From assembly GCF_000153045.1 (NCBI RefSeq), contig NZ_CH724159.1, forward strand, positions 711,680-775,679: DNA of 64,000 nt, in the 5' to 3' direction. The stretch comes from Synechococcus sp. WH 5701 (GTDB taxonomy: Bacteria; Cyanobacteriota; Cyanobacteriia; PCC-6307; Cyanobiaceae). The translations under genes and the position numbers were made by a program. Positions within the stretch are counted from its first letter, which is position 1; every line of letters begins with the position of its first letter. Positions 54,972 to 63,457 of this stretch are shown here, one piece after another. The notes beneath the pieces are model-generated. The model did no database searches, was not told the origin of the DNA, and was given only the letters and a program-made list of their open reading frames with translations.

Positions 54972-55643
54972 ATGGGCCCCATGGCCAAGACCCCAGGCAC
55001 CGCATCCCCAGGTTTGATCAGCCAGATGCAGGGCCTGAACCTGGCCAAGCTGCTCACAATGGTGCTGTTGCTGATCCCAGCGCTGGTTGCAGGCTCACCG
55101 AGCGTGCGGGTGGCGATTTACCTGAGCCTGCATCTCACCTACTGCTTTTGGTGGTTGCTGGAGCAGGCGCTGTTCCCGGAGCGGTCCCAGCAGCTGTTCA
55201 CCGAGCGCATCGGCGTGCTCACCCTGCTCGCCCTGTTGCTCTACGTGGGTGTGTTCTATGCCGTGCCCGGTTGGCTGGCCATGGCCAACCCGCAGCCGAT
55301 CAGTGCGAATACCATCGCCCTCGGTCTTGTGCTTTATATCCTGGGCAGCTTGATCAACACGGCTGCCGATGTGCAGAAGATGACGGCCAAGGCCATGGGA
55401 GCCTCCCTGGTGTCCACGGGCATCTGGCGGCGGGTGCGCCACGTGAACTACCTCGGGGATCTGATGCGTTATTCCAGTTTCGCTGTGATTGCGGGCTCGC
55501 TCTGGGCCTGGAGCTTGCCCCTGAGCGTGGCACTGCTCTACCTGGCTCGAATCCAGGCCAAGGAGTCATCGATGCTCAGCCGTTATGACAACTTTGAGAC
55601 CTATCAGGCCAGCAGTGTGCGTCTGCTGCCCTGGTTGTGGTGA
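54972..55643 (+). CDS. Isoprenylcysteine carboxyl methyltransferase/steroid-reductase-like membrane protein
   Basis: The protein has 223 residues with four to six membrane segments (LLTMVLLLIPALVAG, VAIYLSLHLTYCFWWLLEQAL, LTLLALLLYVGVFYAVPG, ALGLVLYILGSLINTAAD). The C-terminal block GIWRRVRHVNYLGDLMRYSSFAVIAG and the tail RIQAKESSMLSRYDNFETYQ match the ICMT/DUF1295/NnrU superfamily, in which an RHPxYxG-like motif binds cofactor. Here the motif reads RHVNYLG. The reaction is unknown. It starts at an ATG (or the ATG nine bases later) and is convergent with the SGNH hydrolase gene. Confidence 0.75.
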   Translation: MGPMAKTPGTASPGLISQMQGLNLAKLLTMVLLLIPALVAGSPSVRVAIYLSLHLTYCFWWLLEQALFPERSQQLFTERIGVLTLLALLLYVGVFYAVPGWLAMANPQPISANTIALGLVLYILGSLINTAADVQKMTAKAMGASLVSTGIWRRVRHVNYLGDLMRYSSFAVIAGSLWAWSLPLSVALLYLARIQAKESSMLSRYDNFETYQASSVRLLPWLW

Positions 55644-55651
55644 GGCACGGG

Positions 55652-57190
55652 TCAACCCAGCTGAAGGAACTCCTCGGCAATCACCCCGCTGATACGGCCT
55701 GTCAGGGCCCCGGGATCCAGGCTGCTGCCCAGCAGGAGGGCCTCCAGGTTGCCGCGGGCGAAGATCCCAAGACCCTCAAGGCCGCGTCCGACAGAGTCGG
55801 TGATGCGGGCGGGTGCCAGTGAAAGATCGGCTGAGTCCACCCCCAGGATCACGATCCGGTCAAGGTCATCAATCGCCTCGATCACATCCACCTTCCCCCC
55901 CGGCACGTTGTTGGCGTCGCCTGCGTAGAACGGATTGACGAGGAATTGATCACTGCTGATCACCATGGTGTCAGCGTCGCCATCAGCTGACGAGAGAAAG
56001 ATGTTGGTTCCGAAGCCACCGAAGAGGATGTCGGCTCCGAGCCCGCCACTGATCAGATCGCGCCCCCGGCCTCCACGGATCAGGTCATCGCCCTGGCCGC
56101 CCACCAGGTAGTCGTGGCCCTCATTGCCCAGGATCAGGTCGTCCCCCTGGTTACCGAACAAGCGGTCGTCCCCAGCCAGTCCCCGCAAGCTGTCGTGACC
56201 GCCCAGGCCCCGGAGTTGATCCAGTTCTGCGCTGCCCAGCAGTGTGTCGTCGGCCACAGCATCGCCGCTGAGCTCGATCCCGCTGATGGCTGCATCGCCA
56301 GGCGCCACCGCCAGCTGCCCCGCCTCATTCACCTGGAGGGCATGAACCAAAGGCATCGGCATCGGGGCAGGGGCCCGCTCTGCCACCACCTGCTCAATCG
56401 CCTCCCCCCAGGTGGCGGCCATGCGTTCAAAGGCCTGGCTCGACGGATGCAGGCCATCGATCAGATCGTTGCCGACGGCCTTGAACTGATCCACCACCCG
56501 CAGGCGCAGCTGGGAGTAACGCAGATCCGGCAGGGTGTCGCGGATGAAGTCGTTGTACTCGCGCAGTTCCTGGAGTATCACCGAACTGATGGGGTCCCTC
56601 AGTCGATCCCGGTTCCAGGCCTCGGTGATGGTGGGAATGGTGGCCACGATCAGCTCCAGCTGGAGCTCTTCCCGGGCGGCCAGGCGGTTCACCTCATCAA
56701 GGAAGGCCTTGAGACGATCGATGCTGGCTTCGGCAATCCTGTTCTGCTGCTCACCCTGTCCATCGTTGTTTCGGTCTCCGGCCGCGACCGCTCCATCTCG
56801 CTGCTCCACCACCTGGTGGACGATGTCGTTGCTGCCGATCATCAGCAGGAGGACATTGATCGCCTCTTGCTCTCTGGAGAAATAGCTGGTGCTGATGGCC
56901 TGATCAAGGTCCTGGAACAGGCCATCACGAATCGCGCCCTGGGGTCCTTCATTGGCCTGCAGCGACACGTAATTCCTGCCACCGATTGCTGCATCGGTGC
57001 GGGAGATCCCCCAGCCGGGCCGTCCCCAGTGATCGCGGTCGGATGCCGTGTCGCCCGACTGGGAATAGCGACCGACGAAATTTGGGCTTAGGCCCAAGGA
57101 TCTCAGCAGCTCGTCGAGCGGTTTGCGGTAGCCGCCTGGAACATTGAAACCATGGGTGATCGAATCACCCATCGGCATGATCGTCAGCAT
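55652..57190 (-). CDS. SGNH/GDSL hydrolase with C-terminal RTX calcium-binding repeats
   Basis: The protein has 512 residues. The N-terminal SGNH domain has block I MPMGDSITHGF, block III GSNDIVHQ and block V DGLHPSS, giving the Ser, Asn and Asp-His catalytic set. A linker near residue 280 leads to about five RTX nonapeptides (GGXGXDXXX) such as GNQGDDLIL, GGQGDDLIR and GGLGADILF. The C-terminus is acidic and hydrophobic, as in type I secretion signals. There is no N-terminal signal peptide, so export through a TolC-type system is likely. Esterase or lipase activity is inferred. Confidence 0.9.
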   Translation of the reverse strand: MLTIMPMGDSITHGFNVPGGYRKPLDELLRSLGLSPNFVGRYSQSGDTASDRDHWGRPGWGISRTDAAIGGRNYVSLQANEGPQGAIRDGLFQDLDQAISTSYFSREQEAINVLLLMIGSNDIVHQVVEQRDGAVAAGDRNNDGQGEQQNRIAEASIDRLKAFLDEVNRLAAREELQLELIVATIPTITEAWNRDRLRDPISSVILQELREYNDFIRDTLPDLRYSQLRLRVVDQFKAVGNDLIDGLHPSSQAFERMAATWGEAIEQVVAERAPAPMPMPLVHALQVNEAGQLAVAPGDAAISGIELSGDAVADDTLLGSAELDQLRGLGGHDSLRGLAGDDRLFGNQGDDLILGNEGHDYLVGGQGDDLIRGGRGRDLISGGLGADILFGGFGTNIFLSSADGDADTMVISSDQFLVNPFYAGDANNVPGGKVDVIEAIDDLDRIVILGVDSADLSLAPARITDSVGRGLEGLGIFARGNLEALLLGSSLDPGALTGRISGVIAEEFLQLG

Positions 57191-57224
57191 GGTGGGTCAT
57201 GCATGGGCTGGTTCAGCCTGAGCC

Positions 57225-57914
57225 TCAGCGGCTGGGTTGCCAGTCGTCGGGCGGTTCGGATTTACTGGTTTCGGCCAGGGAGGGGAAGGTGCTGCGGGTG
57301 AGTGCCAGCACCTCCTGGCGCACCATGGCTCGGAAGCTGGCAGCGTCTTCGGGATCCAGCACCGGGTAGCCCATGGGGTTCTCCACCGTTTCGGAGCGCA
57401 GCGACTTCCAGCTGGACGTGCCGCTCTGGCGGATGGCCTCCAAGGCTCCGGGGAAATCAAAGCTGAGGGTTTCGCCGCTGGCGGCGGCGGCTTCGATCCA
57501 GCGCTCCCGTGCCGGAGTGAGGGCCTTGGCCTTGAGGGTGTCCGGAAGCCCCAGCACCGGTTCGTAATAAGCCAGGGCGCGGAGTTCTTCTTCCAGCACG
57601 ATCGGCCAGGCGCCGATACGGCCGTTCTCCAGACCCGTCTCCACGGGGCTGCTGCGCATGGCCTCGAGCTGGGCAGCCAGCCAGCGGTAATGGGATTTCT
57701 CCTGGATCGTCTTGCGCCCTCCTCCCTTGCCGTTGGCGGCCCGTCTGGGCAGCGCCGCTTCGGCCTTGCGCAGGAACTCCCTCTCTTCACGCTCCAGGTT
57801 GATCGCCCCCCAGCGCTGGCGGTACTCCCAGAGTTCTTCGTACTTCCTGAGGTCCTCGGCTGACCAGCCCAGGGCCTTCAGTTCGTCCACCCGGTTGTCA
57901 CTGCCCTTCAGCAC
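57225..57914 (-). CDS. Hypothetical protein
   Basis: The protein has 229 residues from a GTG (57914). It is highly charged and helical. The N-terminal part (LKALGWSAEDLRKYEELWEYRQRWGAINLEREEREFLRKAE) suggests a coiled coil, followed by a Gly/Lys-rich basic linker and more helices. Several Trp and Tyr are conserved-looking (YRWLAAQLEAM, GAWPIVLEEELRALAYYEP). No motif points to an enzyme. It lies between the SGNH hydrolase and the CrtH-like gene on the same strand, with gaps of 34 and 42 bp. Confidence 0.6.
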   Translation of the reverse strand: MLKGSDNRVDELKALGWSAEDLRKYEELWEYRQRWGAINLEREEREFLRKAEAALPRRAANGKGGGRKTIQEKSHYRWLAAQLEAMRSSPVETGLENGRIGAWPIVLEEELRALAYYEPVLGLPDTLKAKALTPARERWIEAAAASGETLSFDFPGALEAIRQSGTSSWKSLRSETVENPMGYPVLDPEDAASFRAMVRQEVLALTRSTFPSLAETSKSEPPDDWQPSR

Positions 57915-57956
57915 CCGCTGATCTTTCGCACTGGGGGCAGAGTACGTGCCCTGGGC

Positions 57957-59516
57957 TCAGGGCCTGAGCAGATCAAGGCTCTCCAGCAGCGCCCTGTGCT
58001 GCGGAATGGCAACGAAGCCATGGGCGGCCATCGCCCCGCTGACCGCCACCGGCGGCACCCCGATGCCGGGGAACACCCCCGCTCCGCAGAGGCTGAGCCC
58101 CTCGATCGGGGTGGATCCGGAGGGGAAGACGCCCTGGTCGGCCCCCAGGGCCGGGCCGTAACTGCCCTGATGTACCCGCAGGAAGCGTTGGTGGCTGCGG
58201 GGGGTGCCGTGGAGTTCGATCACCACGCGCTCCTCCAGATCGGGAATGATGCCGCCGAGCACCTGGCGGAAGATGGCACAGCGTTCGCGCTTGAGCTGCT
58301 CGTAGGCCTCCGTTCCAGGCTCCAGGTTTTGCCACAGCTCCCAGGGTTCGTTGGCCGGGGTGTAGCCGTGCAGCACCTGCTGACCCTGGGGGGCCAGGGA
58401 GGGATCCAGTAGCGAGGGCATCGAGAGCACCAGCATGTTGCGCTCGGCGCCGATCCCCCGCTCCCAGTCGCCCACCCAGACGTGGTGGACCGGCAGATCC
58501 TGCAGCCCTTCGCCGCGCAGGCCCATGTGCAGGTGCAGAAAGCTGGCGCAGGCCGGAGTGGCGGCTCGCTGCTGGCGCCAGCGGCTGTGGCCAGATCCAG
58601 GGGGCAGCAGGGCGAGGGTGTCCCAGGGGCTGGCGTTGCTCACCACCCCCCGCCGGGCGCGGATCAGCTGACCATCACCCAGGCGCACCCCCCGGGCGGC
58701 ACCCCCCTCCAGGATGATCTCGGCCACGGGGCAGCTGGTGTGCAGGGCTCCGCCGTGGCGCTCCAGGCCCCGCACCAGGGCGGCCACCACAGCGGGGCTG
58801 CCGCCGAGGGGGTACTCCAGGCAGGCGCCGGGGTCGAACCAGTCGGCGAACAGGGTCGCCATGGCGGCGGCGCTGGTCTGATCCATCGGCAGGCCCGAGA
58901 TCAGGAAACAGAGCAGGTCCACCCAATGGAGCAGGAAGGGATCACGCAGGTGGCGGCGTGCCATCGGCCCGAAGGCGCCCCCAAGGGCGGCCAGCTGCGG
59001 GGCCAGTCGGGCCAGCCGGGCGGAGCGGCGTACTCCCAGCACGGCGGCCATGCCCAGACCCGGGCGCAGGGCCAGCAGTGGCAGGGCCAGGGCGGCTTGG
59101 CTGAAGGGCTGGAGCCAGGTCATGAAGGCGCTCCATTCCTCGGCGGCGGCCAGCCCCCTCAGCTCACGGACCGTGGCGATGAAGGGCTCGGGCCCCACAC
59201 CGATTCGCAGGGAACCCTCCGGCAGCAGCAGGCCCCAGTCGGGATAGGTGGCGACTGGCACGGTTTCGCCGAGAGCCCGCAGGACCTGGGCCAGGGGATT
59301 GCTGCTGGGCCAGCGACCCAGACCGCTCCAGAGCGAGGGCCCGGATTCGAACTGGAAGCCGCGCCGCTCGAAACCATGGGCGGCTCCGCCGGCCCGATCG
59401 TGGGCTTCGAGCACCACCACATCGAGTCCGTGCAGGGCGGCCAGGCCGGCACAGCTGAGCCCGCCCAGGCCGCTGCCGATCACGACCAGATCACAGCTGG
59501 AGGAGGGGGCGGACAC
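57957..59516 (-). CDS. CrtH-like FAD-dependent carotenoid isomerase/phytoene desaturase family protein
   Basis: The protein has 519 residues using the GTG at 59516. A TTG at 59588 would add 24 residues across the intergenic promoter region. The FAD Rossmann motif is VIGSGLGGLSCAGLAALHGLDVVVLEA, followed by AGGAAHGFERRGFQFESGPS. The C-terminal FAD-binding block is GLSLCGAGVFPGIGVPPVAVSGAMAA. The family includes prolycopene isomerase CrtH and carotene desaturases, and cyanobacteria have several paralogues of it, so the exact substrate is uncertain. It is divergent from the hli gene. Confidence 0.85.
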   Translation of the reverse strand: MSAPSSSCDLVVIGSGLGGLSCAGLAALHGLDVVVLEAHDRAGGAAHGFERRGFQFESGPSLWSGLGRWPSSNPLAQVLRALGETVPVATYPDWGLLLPEGSLRIGVGPEPFIATVRELRGLAAAEEWSAFMTWLQPFSQAALALPLLALRPGLGMAAVLGVRRSARLARLAPQLAALGGAFGPMARRHLRDPFLLHWVDLLCFLISGLPMDQTSAAAMATLFADWFDPGACLEYPLGGSPAVVAALVRGLERHGGALHTSCPVAEIILEGGAARGVRLGDGQLIRARRGVVSNASPWDTLALLPPGSGHSRWRQQRAATPACASFLHLHMGLRGEGLQDLPVHHVWVGDWERGIGAERNMLVLSMPSLLDPSLAPQGQQVLHGYTPANEPWELWQNLEPGTEAYEQLKRERCAIFRQVLGGIIPDLEERVVIELHGTPRSHQRFLRVHQGSYGPALGADQGVFPSGSTPIEGLSLCGAGVFPGIGVPPVAVSGAMAAHGFVAIPQHRALLESLDLLRP

Positions 59517-59591
59517 GTAGGGGCTGATGGGAACTGCTGTTGATGATGGGGCCGCAGGCCTGGGGAGGCTTGTAATGATCCGCAACAATGT

Positions 59592-59609
59592 GTTACATTG
59601 AGTTCATCG
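59592..59609 (+). promoter_or_regulatory. HLR1-like site (RpaB operator) and promoter region of hli
   Basis: The HLR1 consensus for the regulator RpaB is two octamers of the form (G/T)TTACA(T/A)(T/A), separated by 2 bp. Here GTTACATT (exact) is followed by GA and then GTTCATCG (imperfect second octamer). A possible -35 TTGTAA (59570-59575) and -10 TACATT (59594-59599), 18 bp apart, overlap the first octamer. The site lies 15 bp before the hli ATG. hli genes are known RpaB targets, so the match is meaningful, but the weak second half lowers confidence. Confidence 0.45.
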
Positions 59610-59623
59610 AAACGGAGATCCCC

Positions 59624-59908
59624 ATGGCTCAAGCCACCGCCACCGCCCCCAACTCGGCTCCTGTGACCGCCAGCGAGCGCGCCACCATCCGCGGCGCCAC
59701 CGTCACCACCGAAGACGGTGGCCGCCTCAATGCCTTCGCCACCGAGCCCCGCATGGAAGTGGTGAGCCCCGAGAGCGGCTGGGGGTTCCACGAGCGCGCC
59801 GAGAAGCTCAACGGCCGCATGGCCATGCTTGGCTTCATTGCCCTCCTGGCCACTGAATTTGCCCTGGGCGGCGAGGCCTTCACCCGCGGCCTGCTCGGCA
59901 TCGGTTGA
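59624..59908 (+). CDS. High-light-inducible protein (Hli/SCP, chlorophyll-binding LHC-like)
   Basis: The protein has 94 residues from the ATG at 59624, with GGAGA seven bases upstream as ribosome site. A flexible N-terminus precedes one transmembrane helix with the LHC motif ERAEKLNGRMAMLGFIALLATE (ExxNGRxAMLGF). Such proteins bind chlorophyll and carotenoid in photosystem II assembly and photoprotection. The N-terminus of about 55 residues is longer than in small Hlips. A strong hairpin terminator follows, and an HLR1-like site precedes it, suggesting light regulation. Confidence 0.95.
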   Translation: MAQATATAPNSAPVTASERATIRGATVTTEDGGRLNAFATEPRMEVVSPESGWGFHERAEKLNGRMAMLGFIALLATEFALGGEAFTRGLLGIG

Positions 59909-59916
59909 ACGGCCCC

Positions 59917-59946
59917 GGGCTCAGCGAGTGCTGAGCCCCTCCGTTG
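59917..59946 (+). terminator. Hairpin terminator of the hli gene
   Basis: A perfect 9-bp GC-rich stem (GGGCTCAGC and GCTGAGCCC, 4-nt loop GAGT, 59917-59938) starts 8 bp after the hli stop. The T tract is poor (CTCCGTTG), so termination efficiency is uncertain. It also lies just upstream of the next gene's start (59949). Confidence 0.6.
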
Positions 59947-59948
59947 CT

Positions 59949-60299
59949 ATGCGCTTGATTGCCGTTCTGCTGGCCGCCCTGCTTCTGGGCGGCTTTGTTG
60001 TGTCTCCCGCCTGGGCCGCTCCGCCGGAGCGTTACCTCTGTGACGGAGATCCCTTGCTGGCCGAAGTTCATGCCGGTGCTGTTGACGCGCCGGGCATCCC
60101 CAACACCAGTGCCGGCACCGTTCCGGGTGCCTTCGTGGTGCTGCGTTGGCGCGATCTGAGCTTGCAGCTGCCGCGCACCAACATCAATGCTGCTCCCAGC
60201 TACTCCGACGGCAAGTGGTTCTGGTCTGCTGCCGACCCCGAGCGACCAAGGCTCAGCTTGCTGGTTGGCTCCTTGGAGGAGTTTCCCTGCAGTCGCTGA
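59949..60299 (+). CDS. Small secreted protein
   Basis: The protein has 116 residues from the ATG at 59949. A signal peptide (RLIAVLLAALLLGGFVVSPAWA-AP) is followed by a compact mature domain with Cys in YLCDGDPLLAEV and FPCSR at the C-terminus. A conserved-looking block RWRDLSLQLPRTN and DGKWFWSAADPERPRLSLL follows. The pattern recalls MliC-type or small periplasmic inhibitors (cyanobacterial adhesin-like), but I cannot assign it. It is directly downstream of the hli terminator hairpin. Confidence 0.65.
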   Translation: MRLIAVLLAALLLGGFVVSPAWAAPPERYLCDGDPLLAEVHAGAVDAPGIPNTSAGTVPGAFVVLRWRDLSLQLPRTNINAAPSYSDGKWFWSAADPERPRLSLLVGSLEEFPCSR

Positions 60300-60309
60300 G
60301 GCTCAATGA

Positions 60310-60519
60310 TCAGCCCAGCCGCCAGTCTCCCATCTGGGACAGGGCAGCTTCAGCCGCATTGAGCTCCCGCTCGGTGTCGAGCCAGCCCTCGTTGCCCAGC
60401 GGCAGATTCTGAATTTGGCCTTGAAGCCGCATTTGGAGGTCCTGAAGTCGGCTGCGCAGCGCCTCGATTCTGGAGCGCTTCAGCCAGATCGCCTGGCCAG
60501 TGAAGGAACAGTGCTCCAT
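60310..60519 (-). CDS. Small helical hypothetical protein
   Basis: The protein has 69 residues and is predicted to be a helical coiled coil (RSRIEALRSRLQDLQMRLQGQIQNL) with a second helix (DTERELNAAEAALSQMGDW). It has no signal peptide. No named family. It is convergent with the secreted-protein gene (10-bp gap between stops). The composition is coding-like, but the short length makes the call tentative. Confidence 0.45.
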   Translation of the reverse strand: MEHCSFTGQAIWLKRSRIEALRSRLQDLQMRLQGQIQNLPLGNEGWLDTERELNAAEAALSQMGDWRLG

Positions 60520-60672
60520 CGGTGCTCAGCGGCGGGTGAGTGGGACTCGGGGGCAGTGGCCAAGAGGGGCTTTGCCCCATCCGGTCCAACAGACCCTGTG
60601 ACGGCACCAAGGTTGGCACAAGCACCACGGCCTGATCCAAGCTCCTTAAGATTTTCTTCACAGGAGAACCCC

Positions 60673-61320
60673 ATGCCGATCGCCAGCACGGATCTGCTCG
60701 ACTCGTTGATGTGGCGCTATGCCACCAAGCTGTTCGACAGCGAGCGCAAAATCCCCACAACGACATGGGAGGCCCTTGAGCAGGCCCTGGTGCTCACCCC
60801 CTCGTCCTATGGCCTGCAGCCCTGGACATTTCTGGTCATCGACGATCCGGCGCTGCGCACGGAGTTGCGGCCGTTTTCCTGGAACCAGGCCCAGATCACC
60901 GAGGCCTCCCATCTGGTGGTGTTCCTGGCACGGCGCCGGATCGAGGACAGTGATCTCGACCGCCTGATCACCGCCACCGCTGCCGCCCGTGGTCTGGATC
61001 CGGAGCAGTTGGCCGGCTACCGCGAACTGATGCACAAGGACCTGGTGGCAGGTCCCCGCAGCGCCCGGATCGACCTCTGGTCAAGCAATCAGACGTACAT
61101 CGCCCTGGGCAATTTCATGACGGCGGCAGCCCTGCTCGGGGTCGACACCTGCCCGATCGAAGGCTTTTCCCCGCCCGATTACGACCGCCTGCTGGCCCTC
61201 GATGGCACCCCTTACCGCAGTTGCGTGGTCTGCGCCGCCGGCTACCGCAGCACTAACGACAAGTACAGCAGCCTCGCGAAGGTGCGATACCCCCAGGAGA
61301 AACTGATCGAGCACCGCTGA
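60673..61320 (+). CDS. Nitroreductase family FMN-dependent NAD(P)H oxidoreductase
   Basis: The protein has 215 residues from the ATG at 60673, preceded by an AGGAGA ribosome site. Family motifs: RYATKLFDSERKI, ALVLTPSSYGLQPW (FMN-binding SSxGxQPW), VVFLARRRI, and the C-terminal VCAAGYRSTNDKYS. This is the NfsB-type group, which reduces nitro compounds and quinones using FMN. The physiological substrate in cyanobacteria is unknown. The frame extends upstream to 60415, but the ribosome site and conserved N-terminus point to 60673. Confidence 0.92.
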   Translation: MPIASTDLLDSLMWRYATKLFDSERKIPTTTWEALEQALVLTPSSYGLQPWTFLVIDDPALRTELRPFSWNQAQITEASHLVVFLARRRIEDSDLDRLITATAAARGLDPEQLAGYRELMHKDLVAGPRSARIDLWSSNQTYIALGNFMTAAALLGVDTCPIEGFSPPDYDRLLALDGTPYRSCVVCAAGYRSTNDKYSSLAKVRYPQEKLIEHR

Positions 61321-61348
61321 GTCTCAAGGCGGAGCTTGCGTTGGGGCG

Positions 61349-63454
61349 TCAGCCGAAGCGGTCGCTGAAGCGGTTCACCAAGGCGTTCATCGCCAGCAGC
61401 AGCAGCCCCACCCCCACGAACACCACCCCCTTCAGGCCCAGGTCGGCCCGGGCCAGATCGATCACCAGCAGCCGCAGCAGACAGAGCCCCAGCCCCGCCA
61501 GAGCCAGATGGCGGAGTGGGTTGTTGCGCAACCAGGCCCCCAGGCAGAACACCAGGAAGGCCTGGGCTGACCAGAGCAGCGTCAGCAGGCCGGCATCGAA
61601 GCGCCAGTAGATCGCCAGGGCGAGCCCCACCAGCATCGGCAGATCAATGGCCGCGAGCCGCTGACCCTCCAGCCGCTTCAGCAGGGCCATGGGACCAGCC
61701 AGAGCGCTTGGGGCATCGCTGGCCTCCCGGGGCGTCTGCCGGTGTTGCCACACCACGAAAACGATCTGGAGCAACACTGCCAGCCCGATCAGCAGCTGAT
61801 TGCCTGCGCCCCACTCGCCGCCGTCGAGGCGCAGGTCGCGCAGGGCGAGCACCAGCTGGAGCAGGCCGAGCCAGCTGATCGGCAAGGCATAGAGCCTCCC
61901 CCGTGGCTCGAAAAGGTTGTTGCCGCAGCGGTTGATCAGCAGCAGGGCCAGCCCGGCCCAGGCAAGGGTCCGAGCGGCAGGGGACAGCTCCCAGAGCAGG
62001 ATCAGGTTGAGAGTCAGCATTACGGCGTCCAGCAGGTAGGGGCGCAGCCGCCTCCAGCCGGGATAGGCGTTCAGGGGCTGTTGGTGGCTGATTCGCCACC
62101 AGCGCAACAGCACCGTCAGGCCCAGCCCTTCCAGAGGCCATCTCCAGAGCATCAGACCGAGCTGCGCTGTTGAGGGCAGCACCCAGGCGGGCCAGACCAC
62201 CAGCACCGCCAGCAGGTACCCCGCACCCAGCAGCAGCAGGGTGCGTGCCGTTCGCGCCGAGGTCCGGGTTGCCAGATCCGCCAGGGGCAGCGCCAGCAGC
62301 AACCAGGCCGTGGCCGGCAGCAACGGCGAGAGCGGAGCAAGCAGCAGCTGGGTGGCCAGCCCCAGATCCACCGCCAGCAGCACGATCGCGGCCTGGCGTG
62401 CCCGCCCCCCGGCTCCGGCCTTCATCAACAACCCCGCTAGCAGCAGAAGGGGCAGGAGGCGCAGGCTCACAGTGCCGGCCTGCCAGGGGGCTGCCAGCAG
62501 CAGGTTCAGCCAGGCCAGCCCATGCACCATCACGCCAGCGGCCTGGGCCCCCGCCAGCACCCCCGGTGCCCGCACTCTCCTCGCCAGCAGCACCATCGCG
62601 CCCAGCGCCGCCAGTGCCAGCCACTCCATCCAACCGGCCGCCAGGGTCTGCACCGCTGCACTGACTACGAGCCCACCGCTGAGCCAGCCCAGGCTCGGCC
62701 TGGCTCGGGTCAGATCCACCGAGGCGGCGGCTGCCGCCGCTGCCCCCAGCAGCAGGGTGATGGCGTTCTGGCTGCTGCTGGGTCCGATCGCCGGGATCAG
62801 GCCCACCAGCGCCAGCAGCACTCCGAAGCCCAGGCTCAGACCCCAGCTGATCCGTGGCCACCAACTGTCGGGACCAGCACTGGAGATGCGCAGGAACACC
62901 AGGGAGGCCACCAGCACCGCCAGCAGCAGCAGCAGCCCGTTGGCCAGCAGCGGCCCGAGGCTGAAGAGGGAGCTGATCACCAGCAACTGGGTGATCAACT
63001 GCTCGGCCCGCTGCAACCAGGACTCGTTGTTGCGGCCGGCGTGCCGGGCCAGACCCACGGCCAGCAGGGCCGCGAGGGCGCAGCCCAGGGACCGGCCCAA
63101 AGGGCTGGTGGGATAGGCCAGCAAGGCCAGTGCCAGGGCCAGCCAGTTGGTGAGCAGGGCCAGCAGCGCCAGCACGTTGAAGGCGCCCGGCCTGGCCCGC
63201 TGCCCATGCACCATCAGCACGCCGGCTCCGAACACCACCACGGCGGCGGCCAGCCCAACGGGGCGCAGGCTCTCGTTGCGGAAGGGCAGATCGGTCTGCA
63301 GAAACCAGAACCAGTGGTGCAGCGCCGCGGCCCCACTCACGATCAGCAGCTCCCCATCCCAGCCGCGGCGATGGGCCAGGCCGAGGCCGTGAAAAGGCGA
63401 TGGCCACCAGCCGCGCCCAGGCCCGCAACCGTCAGGGATCAGCCAGGACGCCAT
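61349..63454 (-). CDS. Large polytopic membrane protein (DUF2339-like)
   Basis: The protein has 701 residues with more than 18 hydrophobic segments and almost no soluble domain. The C-terminal part (RHLALAGLGLCLLRLLVIDLARADLGLKGVVFVGVGLLLLAMN) resembles the end of DUF2339 proteins, which are of unknown function. Trp-rich loops occur along the chain. The first 35 residues do not look like a membrane-protein N-terminus, and the true start may differ. It starts 3 bp after the stop of the HAD gene, on the same strand, so the two are probably co-transcribed. Confidence 0.7.
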   Translation of the reverse strand: MASWLIPDGCGPGRGWWPSPFHGLGLAHRRGWDGELLIVSGAAALHHWFWFLQTDLPFRNESLRPVGLAAAVVVFGAGVLMVHGQRARPGAFNVLALLALLTNWLALALALLAYPTSPLGRSLGCALAALLAVGLARHAGRNNESWLQRAEQLITQLLVISSLFSLGPLLANGLLLLLAVLVASLVFLRISSAGPDSWWPRISWGLSLGFGVLLALVGLIPAIGPSSSQNAITLLLGAAAAAAASVDLTRARPSLGWLSGGLVVSAAVQTLAAGWMEWLALAALGAMVLLARRVRAPGVLAGAQAAGVMVHGLAWLNLLLAAPWQAGTVSLRLLPLLLLAGLLMKAGAGGRARQAAIVLLAVDLGLATQLLLAPLSPLLPATAWLLLALPLADLATRTSARTARTLLLLGAGYLLAVLVVWPAWVLPSTAQLGLMLWRWPLEGLGLTVLLRWWRISHQQPLNAYPGWRRLRPYLLDAVMLTLNLILLWELSPAARTLAWAGLALLLINRCGNNLFEPRGRLYALPISWLGLLQLVLALRDLRLDGGEWGAGNQLLIGLAVLLQIVFVVWQHRQTPREASDAPSALAGPMALLKRLEGQRLAAIDLPMLVGLALAIYWRFDAGLLTLLWSAQAFLVFCLGAWLRNNPLRHLALAGLGLCLLRLLVIDLARADLGLKGVVFVGVGLLLLAMNALVNRFSDRFG

Positions 63455-63457
63455 GAG

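Noticed and set aside
56000..56200. Possible tandem repeat or CRISPR-like array
   Set aside because: The periodicity comes from RTX nonapeptides in the SGNH hydrolase. There are no spacers or direct DNA repeats of CRISPR type.
57190..57224. Hairpin GGCTG-GTT-CAGCC between the SGNH gene and the hypothetical gene as a terminator
   Set aside because: The stem is only 5 bp and no T tract follows in either direction.
61644..63428. Alternative minus-strand frame of 594 codons inside the large membrane protein
   Set aside because: Its Gly/Arg/Ala-rich sequence lacks membrane segments, while the other frame reads as regular hydrophobic helices.
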